53,795 nt of DNA, from contig NZ_GG695974.1 in NCBI RefSeq assembly GCF_000159955.1, forward strand, positions 5,882 to 59,676. Direction: 5' to 3'. Under the pieces are notes generated by a model. That model worked only from the letters and a program-made list of their open reading frames with translations, was not told where the DNA came from and did not search any database. The translations under genes and the position numbers were made by a program. Each line of letters starts with the position of its first letter. Positions within the stretch are counted from its first letter, which is position 1. Shown piece by piece: positions 1-9,205 of this stretch. Source of the DNA: Paenibacillus sp. oral taxon 786 str. D14. Lineage in GTDB: Bacteria > Bacillota > Bacilli > Paenibacillales > Paenibacillaceae.

Positions 1-41
1 AGGATAAATTTTAATTTTCAAAGTAGTAGTAAAAAATCTGA

Positions 42-76
42 AACTGGCTCCTGCTGTAAAACAGAAGGAGCCAGTT
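42..76. terminator. Hairpin, possible terminator
   Basis: Eleven-base inverted repeat (AACTGGCTCCT / AGGAGCCAGTT) around a short loop. The only nearby T run lies on the minus-strand side, so it may end a transcript from either direction. The gene to its left is outside the window. Confidence 0.45.
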
Positions 77-163
77 CATAGAGTATCTTAAAGTTTGAAG
101 AATGATTGGAGTTTTAATGTACTAAAATGAAAAGTTTATATGGAGAAGATGAGGTGATGTTCT

Positions 164-616
164 ATGAAACGTTATAAATACATTGCAATTGGAATAATTT
201 TAATTTTATTAGTTGCCGGTACATTGATTTTTTTAAACCATTCAAAAAATACTACATTTAACGAGATTGTGATGAAAGATATAAATACTGATGAAATAAG
301 CTCATTACAAGTCATTAGTCGATTATATAACTCTGCAGATGAAGATGAACGATCTATAACTGACAAAAATGAAATCAATAAAATTGTAGATTATTTTTCA
401 CAGCTTGAGCTAAAGAGAACGAATTTATCAAATATTAGTTACACAGAGTCCTACTGGATAACTATAAAAGTCAACAGGGAGCTAGCGTTTGGTTTAATCC
501 TTTATGATAACCATTACATCAATATTTTTGAGTATAACAGGGGCAGATCTTCATATTACAAAATAACAAGCAAGGTTGATCCACCGGTCGTTATTCAGGA
601 ATTATTTAAAAAGTAA
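164..616 (+). CDS. Hypothetical single-pass membrane or secreted protein
   Basis: 150 aa. A basic start (MKRYKY) is followed by one hydrophobic segment at about residues 6-24, then a soluble polar domain rich in Asp, Glu, Ile and Tyr. It is therefore probably membrane-anchored with the domain outside. There is no lipobox cysteine. I do not recognise the family; small anchored proteins of this shape (for example DUF5301-like) are common in Bacilli, but that link is a guess. The coding sequence is clearly AT-rich, unlike the GC-richer genes from 1436 onward, and it ends at a strong bidirectional terminator. Confidence 0.7.
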   Translation: MKRYKYIAIGIILILLVAGTLIFLNHSKNTTFNEIVMKDINTDEISSLQVISRLYNSADEDERSITDKNEINKIVDYFSQLELKRTNLSNISYTESYWITIKVNRELAFGLILYDNHYINIFEYNRGRSSYYKITSKVDPPVVIQELFKK

Positions 617-630
617 GTTTTCCGGAGTAT

Positions 631-671
631 AAAAAAAGCAACCCTTCTACTAAAAAAAGGTTGCTTTTTTT
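631..671. terminator. Bidirectional rho-independent terminator
   Basis: Stem AAAAAAAGCAACC / GGTTGCTTTTTT with A and T runs on both flanks. It lies between two convergent genes (164-616 plus, 680-1123 minus) and can serve both. Confidence 0.85.
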
Positions 672-679
672 GATAAATA

Positions 680-1123
680 TTACAGAATTTGCCATCCCCC
701 ACTTTTTGAATGAACTCGAGTTACTACGCCGTTACCTGTGATGAAACGAACGCCAGCCGTTTCGTACTCAATAAAAGGAAAGTTAACTTCCAGTAAATCA
801 AAGTTTGGATTATCAACCAAAAAGTCTTCGAGGTATCCTAAATGCCAATATCCATCGTATACCATCTCTTTAAGAATCTCTTTTTCATTTGGAATAAGAT
901 CGGTTACAATGCCGAGAACGGCAGTTGCTAAGCCTACTGCTGTACTTTTAAGAAATACAAGTCCTAAGATAGTAGCTGATGCACTCAACGCATCTGCTAA
1001 AGTGCTAGAATCGGTAGGACTAACAATACCCTTGTCATAAATTTCCCTTTGCGCTCTTTCAGTTTTTCTTACACCGTCCAAACTTAAAATAACTTTAGCT
1101 GCATACTCCTTTGTAAATGCCAT
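680..1123 (-). CDS. Hypothetical protein with hydrophobic central segment
   Basis: 147 aa, unrecognised. The N-terminal 45 residues are charged. A hydrophobic, Ala/Leu/Val-rich stretch at about residues 47-76 could be one or two membrane segments. The C-terminal half is acidic and aromatic (WHLGYLEDFL, FPFIEYE) and ends in a Gly/Trp-rich tail. A GAGGAG ribosome site lies about 9 bases before the ATG. Like its convergent neighbour it is AT-rich, suggesting the pair arrived separately from the surrounding core genes. No function can be assigned. Confidence 0.65.
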   Translation of the reverse strand: MAFTKEYAAKVILSLDGVRKTERAQREIYDKGIVSPTDSSTLADALSASATILGLVFLKSTAVGLATAVLGIVTDLIPNEKEILKEMVYDGYWHLGYLEDFLVDNPNFDLLEVNFPFIEYETAGVRFITGNGVVTRVHSKSGGWQIL

Positions 1124-1365
1124 AGACTAAACATCTCCTCTTCTGATTTGTCGAGAGCTAGGTACCTATTGCTTCTCAACTATAAGGGACTTTCATAGCT
1201 TCTTAAAAATATCCCTCACATCTCTTAAATTATGAAACTGTGAAAGAAATGATTGGACTATTTCATTGGGCAATAATATTGATTTTGAGAACTAGATATA
1301 GAATAGTAATTAAACCGAATGTCATAGGGGAAATAGTTATGGAGGATCCCTTCAAAACAGCATAA
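1124..1365. other. Gene-free AT-rich stretch
   Basis: Holds the upstream region of the minus-strand gene at 680-1123 and runs to the terminator of the SulP gene. I see no clear promoter pair, repeat or coding frame. Confidence 0.5.
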
Positions 1366-1410
1366 AAAACCTCCCAAATAGAATGTACTACATCCTATTT
1401 GGGAGGTTTT
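1366..1410 (-). terminator. Terminator of the SulP gene
   Basis: A 16-bp inverted repeat (AAAACCTCCCAAATAG / CTATTTGGGAGGTTTT). The T run follows the stem on the minus strand, 25 bases after the SulP stop codon. Confidence 0.85.
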
Positions 1411-1435
1411 AGCCGGATTTACAGCCCCAGCAGAG

Positions 1436-3214
1436 CTACACCGTAACCTTGCTTTCCCGAGCCAGCGACCCGGCGAGTTCGGTACGCTTGTGCCGCTCGG
1501 GCTCCGCCGCCCCGCACAGGGCGGCGCATTCGCGGAAAGCGAAATGCTTGCAGCCGCGGCACTTGTCGTTGTTGATTTGGCTTAAGGCGTAGGTGAGGGC
1601 TTCCCCGGTGCTTTCAAAAAAATGCTCTTCGCCAATCATGGCATAGCAACCGGCTTTGTCCATCAGCTTGCGCGGCTGCGCACGAAGGCCGGATACGAGG
1701 ACGGTGATGCCGGCTTGTTGCAGCCGCTTGATCAGGGCGGCAAAATTCGCTTCGCCGGTCGTATCCATAAACGGTACCTTGCCCATTCGGATCAACACCA
1801 CTCGCAGCAGTCCGCCTTCAATTTGCGAGACAAACCGATCAAACGCTTGCGAAGCGCCAAAGAACAACGGTCCGTCGATGGTGAAAATGGAAACTTGCGG
1901 GCAATCATGATCCTTGGACACGATATGCGCCCGTACCTTCTCCTTGCCGGAGGCCCAATCGGGCAGCACCTTGTCAACGGTGAGCAGGTCACTCATCCGT
2001 TTGACGAACAGCAGAACAGCCAGCACCAATCCCACCTCGACAGCTATGGTCAACGTCGTAAATACGGTCAGCAGGAACGTAACGATCAGTACGAGCGTAT
2101 CGCTGGTCCGTGTCTTCAGCATGTGGACAAACGCTTTGCGCTCGCTCATGTTCCAGGCGACGACCATCAGGATCGGGGCCATGCTGGCCAGCGGGATGTT
2201 GGATGCATATGGCGCAAACAACGCGACGATCAGCAGCACAACGACGCCATGAATGATGCCGGAAAAAGGAGACACTGCTCCGTTCTTGATATTCGTCGCC
2301 GTGCGGGCGATCGCCCCGGTCGCTGGAATGCCGCCGAACAGCGGAGCGGCCATGTTGGCGAGACCTTGCCCGATCAGCTCGCGGTTGCTGTCGTGACGGG
2401 TGCCGGTCATGCTGTCCGCTACAACGGCAGAGAGCAGCGATTCGATGCCGCCAAGCAAGGCGATAATCAGCGCTGGCTGGAGCATCGGTACGATGTTGTC
2501 CCAGGACAAGGCCAGCGGGTGGAAATCCGGCAAGCCGCGGGGAATCGCCCCGTAAGCGGAGCCGATGGTCGTCACCCGGTCGGGGAACAGCCACGTCGCA
2601 GCTAACGTAGACACGAGGATGCCAACCAGCGATCCGGGGATTTTCGGGAGAAACTTGGGCGTCAGCAGCAGGGCTGCCAGGCAGATACCTGCAGTCAGGA
2701 AGCTGTAGAAGTTAAACGTATGAAGCTGCAGGAAGATTTCCTTAATATTTTCATGAAAATATTCATGCCGCTTCATCCCGGTCAAACCAAGGAAATTCCC
2801 GATTTGCCCACTGAAGATCGTCACCGCAATGCCGGCGGTAAACCCAATCGTGACCGGCCTCGGGATGAATTTGATCAGCGTTCCGAGCCGCAGCAGGCCC
2901 ATCAACACCAGCATGATCCCGGCCAGAAAGCCGGCGATCAGGAGATTCTCATAGCCGTATTGCAGCACAATTGCGAGCAGAATCGGAATAAACGCCCCGG
3001 TAGGGCCGCCGATTTGGAATCGGGATCCGCCTAACAGCGAAATCAAGATCCCGGCGACGATCGTTGTATACAGCCCATACTCCGGCTCGACGCCGGACGC
3101 GATTGCAAAAGCCATCCCAAGCGGGAGGGCCACGATGCCAACAATACACCCCGATATCAAATCTTTGCGCAGCGTTGTCGCATTAACATTGGTGAACCTT
3201 CCACTCCACTTCAT
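1436..3214 (-). CDS. SulP-family anion transporter with STAS domain
   Basis: 592 aa, the usual SulP length. N-terminal motifs LISGCIVGIVALPLGMAFAI and GPTGAFIP match the SulP transmembrane fold (about 10-14 helices to residue ~400). A C-terminal STAS domain follows (about 430-545, with VLIRMGKVPFMDTTGEANF). The family moves sulfate, bicarbonate or other anions, often with H+ or Na+; the substrate cannot be read here. The last 45 residues carry a Cys cluster (CRGCKHFAFRECAALCGAAE), which is unusual and could bind metal or act as a redox switch. The ribosome site AGAAGGG precedes ATG. The ArsR-type gene lies just upstream on the same strand, so regulation by it is likely. Confidence 0.9.
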   Translation of the reverse strand: MKWSGRFTNVNATTLRKDLISGCIVGIVALPLGMAFAIASGVEPEYGLYTTIVAGILISLLGGSRFQIGGPTGAFIPILLAIVLQYGYENLLIAGFLAGIMLVLMGLLRLGTLIKFIPRPVTIGFTAGIAVTIFSGQIGNFLGLTGMKRHEYFHENIKEIFLQLHTFNFYSFLTAGICLAALLLTPKFLPKIPGSLVGILVSTLAATWLFPDRVTTIGSAYGAIPRGLPDFHPLALSWDNIVPMLQPALIIALLGGIESLLSAVVADSMTGTRHDSNRELIGQGLANMAAPLFGGIPATGAIARTATNIKNGAVSPFSGIIHGVVVLLIVALFAPYASNIPLASMAPILMVVAWNMSERKAFVHMLKTRTSDTLVLIVTFLLTVFTTLTIAVEVGLVLAVLLFVKRMSDLLTVDKVLPDWASGKEKVRAHIVSKDHDCPQVSIFTIDGPLFFGASQAFDRFVSQIEGGLLRVVLIRMGKVPFMDTTGEANFAALIKRLQQAGITVLVSGLRAQPRKLMDKAGCYAMIGEEHFFESTGEALTYALSQINNDKCRGCKHFAFRECAALCGAAEPERHKRTELAGSLARESKVTV

Positions 3215-3274
3215 CCGTTAAACCCTTCTTTTCTTAAAAATCTGCATTTCATAGAGCAAGTACTTTCCCACAAA

Positions 3275-3302
3275 CAAAAAAGACCCCCGCAGCCCGACGG
3301 GG
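3275..3302 (-). terminator. Weak terminator or attenuator between arsR-like and sulP-like genes
   Basis: Five-bp GC stem (CCCCG/CGGGG) followed on the minus strand by TCTTTTTTG. It may partly uncouple the regulator from the transporter. Confidence 0.55.
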
Positions 3303-3316
3303 AAACTTGAGGATCC

Positions 3317-3646
3317 TTATTTTTGTTTTCGGATCCCGCGCAGTAAGGAAATGGATTCGACCAAGTGATTGTCGAAAATTTGCCGGGCTACCGCGAGCAA
3401 ATCTTTCAGCAGTGGATCTCGAAGCGAGTAAACAACCGTCGTGCCTTCCTTGACGGTATTGACCAGATTTTTGGCCCGAAGAACGGCTAATTGTTGAGAT
3501 ACGGCTGACCCTTCCGATCCAAGGATCGATTGCAGCTCGTTGACATTCCGTTCGCCTTCGCTCAGCACCTCCAGAATACGAATTCGCATCGGATGGGCGA
3601 GAGCTTTGAAGAATTCCGCTTTAAATTGTTGCAAGTTCGCGTCCAT
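3317..3646 (-). CDS. ArsR-family winged-helix repressor
   Basis: 109 aa. Residues 8-90 form the ArsR winged helix: FFKALAHPMRIRILEVL (helices 1-2), ELQSILGSEGSAVSQQLAVLRAKNLV (recognition helix), then a beta wing TVKEGTTVVYSL. No Cys is present, so the classic metal thiolate sites are absent and the signal is unknown. A strong AAGGAG site precedes ATG. It is transcribed toward the SulP transporter 102 bases downstream, pointing to control of anion transport or self-regulation. Confidence 0.9.
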   Translation of the reverse strand: MDANLQQFKAEFFKALAHPMRIRILEVLSEGERNVNELQSILGSEGSAVSQQLAVLRAKNLVNTVKEGTTVVYSLRDPLLKDLLAVARQIFDNHLVESISLLRGIRKQK

Positions 3647-3817
3647 CGATTAAACTCCTTAAAATCATAAATTTCATATCTCTGAATCTTTGCATATTTG
3701 ATATCTTATCATAGCCTCGGCAGAGTGTATAGAGAAATAGTCTGACTTAAAATTGAAAATTTCGCGAGAGCTCAGGGGGATAGGAGGGCACAGGGACTGG
3801 GTTTTTCCATTTGAGCT

Positions 3818-3860
3818 TTGACAGACAAATATGCTATACTTAATAATGATAATCATTATC
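3818..3860 (+). promoter_or_regulatory. Promoter with overlapping Fur box (OppD operon)
   Basis: TTGACA (3818-3823), 17-base spacer, TAATAA (3841-3846). The -10 is covered by AATAATGATAATCATTATC (3842-3860), an 18/19 match to the Fur consensus GATAATGATAATCATTATC. Fe(II)-Fur binding here should block transcription when iron is plentiful. Confidence 0.85.
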
Positions 3861-3895
3861 ATTAAATGGCGAGGAGAACTTCAACGGGTTAAACC

Positions 3896-3922
3896 TAGTT
3901 ATCTTAGTTAATCTAGTTCATC
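3896..3922 (+). repeat. Three 9-bp direct repeats in the leader
   Basis: TAGTTATCT, TAGTTAATC and TAGTTCATC lie head to tail in the long leader between the Fur promoter and the OppD-like gene. Role unknown. The rest of the gap 3647-4004 holds only the promoter and leader. Confidence 0.45.
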
Positions 3923-4004
3923 CGTTTCATTAGGTTCTGCCCTCCGTCATCTTACTATAGAGAGACTCCGATTAGGGGAGTGGAGAGTGAGGAATCGGGA
4001 TAAC

Positions 4005-5066
<1,062 letters not shown>

Positions 5067-5109
5067 GCGAGAAGAGAAGTGATATTTTTTTCCATAGGGA
5101 GGAACCGGA

Positions 5110-5445
5110 ATGTTTGTTATGACAAGGACCATGGTCATTGAGAAGGGCAACAGCGACAAGGTGATTGCTAGATTTAGCCAAGAGGGCGCCATCGACCAGA
5201 TGGAGGGCTTGGTGGACATCAGCGTGATGGTGAATCGAAAGAGCCAAGAGCAGGAGGAAGTGGTGGTCGTGATCCGATGGGAGTCGCAGGAAGCATGGAA
5301 GAACTGGGAAAAAAGCGACGCACACATCCAAGGCCATAAAAATAACCGCGGAAAGCAGCCGCCTTCTTACATCCTCAGCACGACGGTGAACCTGTACGAT
5401 GCCCAGGTCGTGAAGAAGGGCAAAGCCTTTTTGAACGGCGTATGA
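5110..5445 (+). CDS. IsdG/HmoA-like haem-degrading monooxygenase (ABM fold)
   Basis: 111 aa. The N-terminal FVMTRTMVIEKG and the segment WESQEAWKNWEKSDAHIQGH match the antibiotic-biosynthesis-monooxygenase fold of haem oxygenases that open haem to release iron. Trp66 and His76 match the catalytic Trp and His ligand of IsdI. The third residue, Asn6 in IsdI, is Arg here, so activity may differ from the staphylococcal enzymes. It lies 43 bases after the OppD-like gene with a strong GGGAGG site, so it is probably in the same Fur-controlled operon. Confidence 0.8.
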   Translation: MFVMTRTMVIEKGNSDKVIARFSQEGAIDQMEGLVDISVMVNRKSQEQEEVVVVIRWESQEAWKNWEKSDAHIQGHKNNRGKQPPSYILSTTVNLYDAQVVKKGKAFLNGV

Positions 5446-5533
5446 CGTGTTAAACTGGAACCATGATTCATAGACGAGATTGCTAGATTGGGTTTTTCGC
5501 AATTCTCGATTACATCAAGGCAAGGAGATTATC

Positions 5534-6289
5534 ATGAAGCTGGTTTCATGGAACGTCAACGGACTGCGCGCCTGCGTGGGCAAGGGATTTTTGGACTATT
5601 TCAAAGAGGCGGATGCGGACATCTTCTGCCTTCAAGAGACGAAGCTGCAGGAAGGGCAGATCGAGCTGGACCTTGGCAGCGAATACGAGCAGTATTGGAA
5701 CTATGCGGAGAAAAAAGGCTACTCCGGCACCGCTGTCTTCACGCGCATCAAACCTTTGTCCGTGCGTTATGGCATGGAGGAGGATTATGAGCCGGAGGGG
5801 CGGATTATCACGCTGGAATTCGAGCAATTTTATCTTGTTACCGTGTATACGCCGAATGCGAAACGCGACCTCTCCCGTTTGGATTACCGGATGGAGTGGG
5901 AGGACCGGTTCCGCACTTACCTTACGGGCCTGGATGCGGTCAAACCGGTCATCGTTTGCGGCGACCTGAACGTCGCCCACAATCCCATAGATATCAAGAA
6001 CGCCAAGTCCAATGAAGGCAACTCCGGTTATACGCTGGAAGAGCGCGGCAAAATGACCGAGCTGCTGGCCTCCGGGTTTATCGATACGTTCCGGCATTTC
6101 TACCCGGACCGCGAAGGCGTGTACAGCTGGTGGTCATATATGCCGAAAATTCGCGAGCGGAACATCGGCTGGCGGATCGACTACTTCCTCGCTTCCTCCC
6201 GGCTTGCGCCGAAGTTGCAGGATGCAGGCATCGACTGCCACATCTTGGGCAGTGATCATTGCCCAGTGTCGTTGACGGTAGAATGGTGA
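5534..6289 (+). CDS. exoA: Exodeoxyribonuclease III (AP endonuclease)
   Basis: 251 aa, the standard length for the Xth/ExoA family, which cuts DNA at abasic sites and removes 3' blocks in base-excision repair. Catalytic residues are visible: Asn7 (SWNVNG), Glu35 (LQETKL), Asp144/Asn146 (GDLNVAHNPID), and Asp241-His242 (SDHCPVS). The ATG at 5534 follows AAGGAG and starts the conserved MKLVSWNVNGLRA, so upstream in-frame codons are not used. It ends at a strong terminator. Confidence 0.95.
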   Translation: MKLVSWNVNGLRACVGKGFLDYFKEADADIFCLQETKLQEGQIELDLGSEYEQYWNYAEKKGYSGTAVFTRIKPLSVRYGMEEDYEPEGRIITLEFEQFYLVTVYTPNAKRDLSRLDYRMEWEDRFRTYLTGLDAVKPVIVCGDLNVAHNPIDIKNAKSNEGNSGYTLEERGKMTELLASGFIDTFRHFYPDREGVYSWWSYMPKIRERNIGWRIDYFLASSRLAPKLQDAGIDCHILGSDHCPVSLTVEW

Positions 6290-6306
6290 TCGCTCACTAA
6301 AATAAA

Positions 6307-6358
6307 ACAAAGAACGCCCTAATCTCGTACAAGCTGCGATAGAGGGGCGTTCTTTTGT
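6307..6358. terminator. Bidirectional terminator
   Basis: ACAAAGAACGCCC pairs with GGGCGTTCTTTTGT. It separates exoA (plus) from the convergent stalk-domain gene (minus). Confidence 0.85.
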
Positions 6359-6396
6359 TATGGAGAGACGTCACGCTCGGAACCGGAGACTGCCTT

Positions 6397-7149
6397 TTAT
6401 TTCACTCCGTTCACTTCGGATGTGGTCCACTGAAATTGAGTGATTTTGGAATCCGTATATTTGGTTGAAGAAGAACCATCGTAATTTTGCCAGGCATTGG
6501 TCTTGAATTTGGCAAGTTCAGCTTGTTTAGCTGGCTCATTGGCGTTCTCGTAATAGTAATATCCACATAACTTTTTCCCGGGCATGACAGCAATTGCGGA
6601 TTTTGCTATAGATTCCATATGAGCACGGAGTTCAGATCTAACATCTAGAATTATCTTTTCTCGCTGTGCAGATGGGTTATCGGCTACGTCTTTTAAATTT
6701 CCGTAGAATTTCGGATCATATTTAACTTTGATACAATAATCGTAAGGGTGCAGATCGGAGTTGTTCTCCTCAATTGAAAAATAAAGGATAGTTTCACCCA
6801 GAGAAGTCGTCAATTTTGAGAAATGATTTGATAAATATTCCTCTAATTCTTTGCCAGTTAAAGCTGTCGTTGATGGGGGGTTCATTGGGGTCTGTGAGGG
6901 ATCATTCGTCTTTCGTTGATTCATGGTAATTGTGTTGGTCGCAGAGTTATAGTACAGATCGACGTCCTCAAGGTGTTCCGATATCACCCTAAGCGGAACG
7001 TATGTTGTTCCATTGATCACTTTAAGATCTGCATGGATTACATTGCCGTTAATAATCAGTGTAGCGGCGGGTGCAGAAGCATATGCAGGAATAGACACAA
7101 GCATAAGAACCGTTGTGAGAATCGCTGAAATTAGAAATTTCTTTTTCAT
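6397..7149 (-). CDS. Secreted stalk-domain (copper amine oxidase N-terminal-like) protein
   Basis: 250 aa. Signal peptide MKKKFLISAILTTVLMLVS with a cleavage site after AYA (about residue 25). Residues 28-80 (LIINGNVIHADLKVINGTTYVPLRVISEHL) are a typical stalk domain found on many Paenibacillus extracellular proteins. The remaining C-terminal domain (residues ~95-250) is unrecognised. The stalk domain marks surface or secreted location rather than enzymatic function. Confidence 0.75.
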   Translation of the reverse strand: MKKKFLISAILTTVLMLVSIPAYASAPAATLIINGNVIHADLKVINGTTYVPLRVISEHLEDVDLYYNSATNTITMNQRKTNDPSQTPMNPPSTTALTGKELEEYLSNHFSKLTTSLGETILYFSIEENNSDLHPYDYCIKVKYDPKFYGNLKDVADNPSAQREKIILDVRSELRAHMESIAKSAIAVMPGKKLCGYYYYENANEPAKQAELAKFKTNAWQNYDGSSSTKYTDSKITQFQWTTSEVNGVK

Positions 7150-7263
7150 ACTGCCTCCTAATTTTCACCGTGTTTTGTAACAACAGTTTATCAAGAAAAG
7201 GGGAGTACTTCCATATCATCCAGCGCTAAATCGCCGACAATCCATGACAGGAATCCAACAAAA

Positions 7264-7279
7264 GTGAGTGATTACTCAC
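7264..7279. promoter_or_regulatory. TetR-type operator O1
   Basis: GTGAGTGATTACTCAC, a near-perfect palindrome (GTGAGT-N4-ACTCAC) immediately upstream of the -35 box of the ABC transporter operon. Confidence 0.8.
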
Positions 7280-7308
7280 TTGACTATTTACTCGGCGAGG
7301 AGTATATT
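7280..7308 (+). promoter_or_regulatory. Promoter of the ABC-2 transporter/TetR operon
   Basis: TTGACT (7280-7285), 17-base spacer, TATATT (7303-7308), flanked by the two matching palindromes. Confidence 0.75.
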
Positions 7309-7325
7309 TGAACCATCAAGAAAAT

Positions 7326-7341
7326 GTGAGTAAGTACTCAC
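7326..7341. promoter_or_regulatory. TetR-type operator O2
   Basis: GTGAGTAAGTACTCAC has the same half-sites as O1 (GTGAGT/ACTCAC), centred 62 bp downstream and just after the -10 box. The TetR protein encoded at the end of this operon is the obvious candidate to bind both. Confidence 0.8.
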
Positions 7342-7374
7342 GTCAACAACCTGTCCCATAGAGGAGTGGTGCAG

Positions 7375-8106
7375 ATGTCTAATCAAGAAGTTTGTATTCG
7401 AACTCAAGGAGTGACCCGCAAGTTCAACGATAAAGAGGTGCTGCACGGGATCAGCCTGGAGGTGCGGCGCAATGAGATTTTTGGACTGCTGGGGCCGTCG
7501 GGCTCTGGCAAGACAACGTTCGTGAAAATGATCGCCGGCATCGACGAAGCGACCAGCGGCGAGGTTGAGGTGCTGGGCATCCGAATGCCAAAGCTCAGCA
7601 TGATGAACCGCATCGGCTATATGGCTCAATCTGACGCGATGTACAACGAGCTTACGGCAAAGGAGAACCTAGAGTTTTTTGGGGCGTTATTTGGGTTAAA
7701 AGGTGTGAAAATGAAGCGGCGAATCGAAGAAGTTATGGCGCTTGTCAATTTGACGGATCATTTGAAACGTCCGGTCAGCGCTTACTCCGGCGGGATGAAA
7801 CGCCGATTGTCGCTGGCGATCGCGCTTATGCATGAGCCTGAGGTGCTCATTCTCGACGAGCCTACCGTCGGGATCGACCCGGTGCTGCGCAAGTCCATTT
7901 GGGACGAATTCGAACACCTGAGCCAAAAAGGCACGACGATTCTCGTCACCACCCACGTCATGGACGAAGCCGACAAATGTCATCGGCTAGGGATGGTAAG
8001 GGACGGTAATTTGATCGCCGTAGGTACGCCGGAGGCGCTGAAACAGGAGACTGGCAGCGCGACGATTGAGGAAGCCTTTTTGCATTACGGAGGTGTTCGT
8101 GCATGA
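7375..8106 (+). CDS. ABC transporter ATP-binding protein (drug-export type)
   Basis: 243 aa from ATG 7375, 8 bases after GAGGAG. Two in-frame GTG codons at 7366/7369 overlap that ribosome site and are unlikely starts. Walker A GPSGSGKTT, signature YSGGMKRR, Walker B VLILDEPTVGID and the switch His (TTHVMDEA) are complete. It is the nucleotide-binding half of an ABC-2 exporter, with the permease overlapping by four bases (ATGA). The TetR gene in the same operon suggests induction by an exported toxic compound. Confidence 0.93.
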   Translation: MSNQEVCIRTQGVTRKFNDKEVLHGISLEVRRNEIFGLLGPSGSGKTTFVKMIAGIDEATSGEVEVLGIRMPKLSMMNRIGYMAQSDAMYNELTAKENLEFFGALFGLKGVKMKRRIEEVMALVNLTDHLKRPVSAYSGGMKRRLSLAIALMHEPEVLILDEPTVGIDPVLRKSIWDEFEHLSQKGTTILVTTHVMDEADKCHRLGMVRDGNLIAVGTPEALKQETGSATIEEAFLHYGGVRA

Positions 8107-9155
8107 GAATCCGGGCTGTGATTGTCCGTATCGTCCGTCAGTTTATCCATGACAAAAGAACGCTGGCGTTGCTGGTCGTCGCTCCGCTTCTGGTCTTATC
8201 CTTAATGTATCTTGTGTTTAATGGAGACACCTACCAACCGAAGATTGGTACCGTGCAGCTGCCTGCTGCGATTACGGAGAAATTAACCGCTGCTGATGCG
8301 GAAGTCACCACCTACGATACCGTTGAAGCGGCCGAGGCGGCCTTGGCTGATCAAGAGATCGATGCGTTTATTCGCTTAGATCAGGGGGCGGCGCAGGTGA
8401 AGCTGGAAGGCAGCGATCCATCCAAAAACCGGGCCGTCATGCTGCTCATGCAAAAAACGCTTCAGGGGCAAGCAACTCCAGCCGGAATAACGCAAAATCC
8501 GAATGGGAACGCCGCTGCGCCGGAGTTCGAATATTTGCACGGATCTGCAGACATGTCGAGCTTCGACAGCTTTAGTCCAGTGTTAATCGGATTGTTTGCT
8601 TTCTTCTTCGTATTCCTGATCGCGGGCGTGTCTTTCCTGCGCGAACGAACAAGCGGCACGCTGGAACGGTTGCTCGCCACGCCGCTGCGCCGATGGGAAA
8701 TCGTCGTCGGTTATATGGCCGGGTTCGGGATCTTCACCAGTCTGCAGGCGGTGTTGATCGCCGGGTTTACGGTGTATGCGCTTGGCAGCTTGATGGTGGG
8801 CTCCTTTGGATACGTGCTGCTCATCATGCTGCTGCTGTCTCTCACGGCTCTGAGCTTCGGCACCTTGCTGTCGGCGTTCGCTAACACAGAGTTCCAGATG
8901 ATTCAGTTCATTCCGATCGTCATCGTGCCGCAGGTGTTTTTCTCCGGATTGTTTGACCTGGAGAGCATTTCGCCTTGGCTGCGCTGGATTACTCATATTA
9001 CACCGCTGAAATACGGGGCGGATGCGCTGCACGGCATCATGATCCGCGGCGAAGGCTGGAGCGGAATCGCGCTGGATGTGTATGTGCTGGCTGGCTTGTC
9101 CTTCGTCTTTATGCTCGCTAATGTCCTCGCGTTGCGCAAGCACCGCAAAATATAG
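8103..9155 (+). CDS. ABC-2 type transporter permease
   Basis: 350 aa. One N-terminal membrane helix (about 20-40), then a large external loop rich in Ala, Asp and Gln (40-155), then five helices in the C-terminal half containing the ABC-2 motif region FLRERTSGTLERLLATPLRRWEIV. It pairs with the ATPase just upstream to form a multidrug or bacteriocin-type exporter. Confidence 0.92.
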   Translation: MRIRAVIVRIVRQFIHDKRTLALLVVAPLLVLSLMYLVFNGDTYQPKIGTVQLPAAITEKLTAADAEVTTYDTVEAAEAALADQEIDAFIRLDQGAAQVKLEGSDPSKNRAVMLLMQKTLQGQATPAGITQNPNGNAAAPEFEYLHGSADMSSFDSFSPVLIGLFAFFFVFLIAGVSFLRERTSGTLERLLATPLRRWEIVVGYMAGFGIFTSLQAVLIAGFTVYALGSLMVGSFGYVLLIMLLLSLTALSFGTLLSAFANTEFQMIQFIPIVIVPQVFFSGLFDLESISPWLRWITHITPLKYGADALHGIMIRGEGWSGIALDVYVLAGLSFVFMLANVLALRKHRKI

Positions 9156-9205
9156 TACGCTGAACAAAGAAGCCTACGATACGAAGGGAAAGGAGAGAGG
9201 CCTCT

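Noticed and set aside
3674..3862. 62-aa minus-strand frame upstream of arsR-like gene
   Set aside because: It runs through the Fur box and promoter, starts in a low-complexity Ile run, and has no ribosome site.
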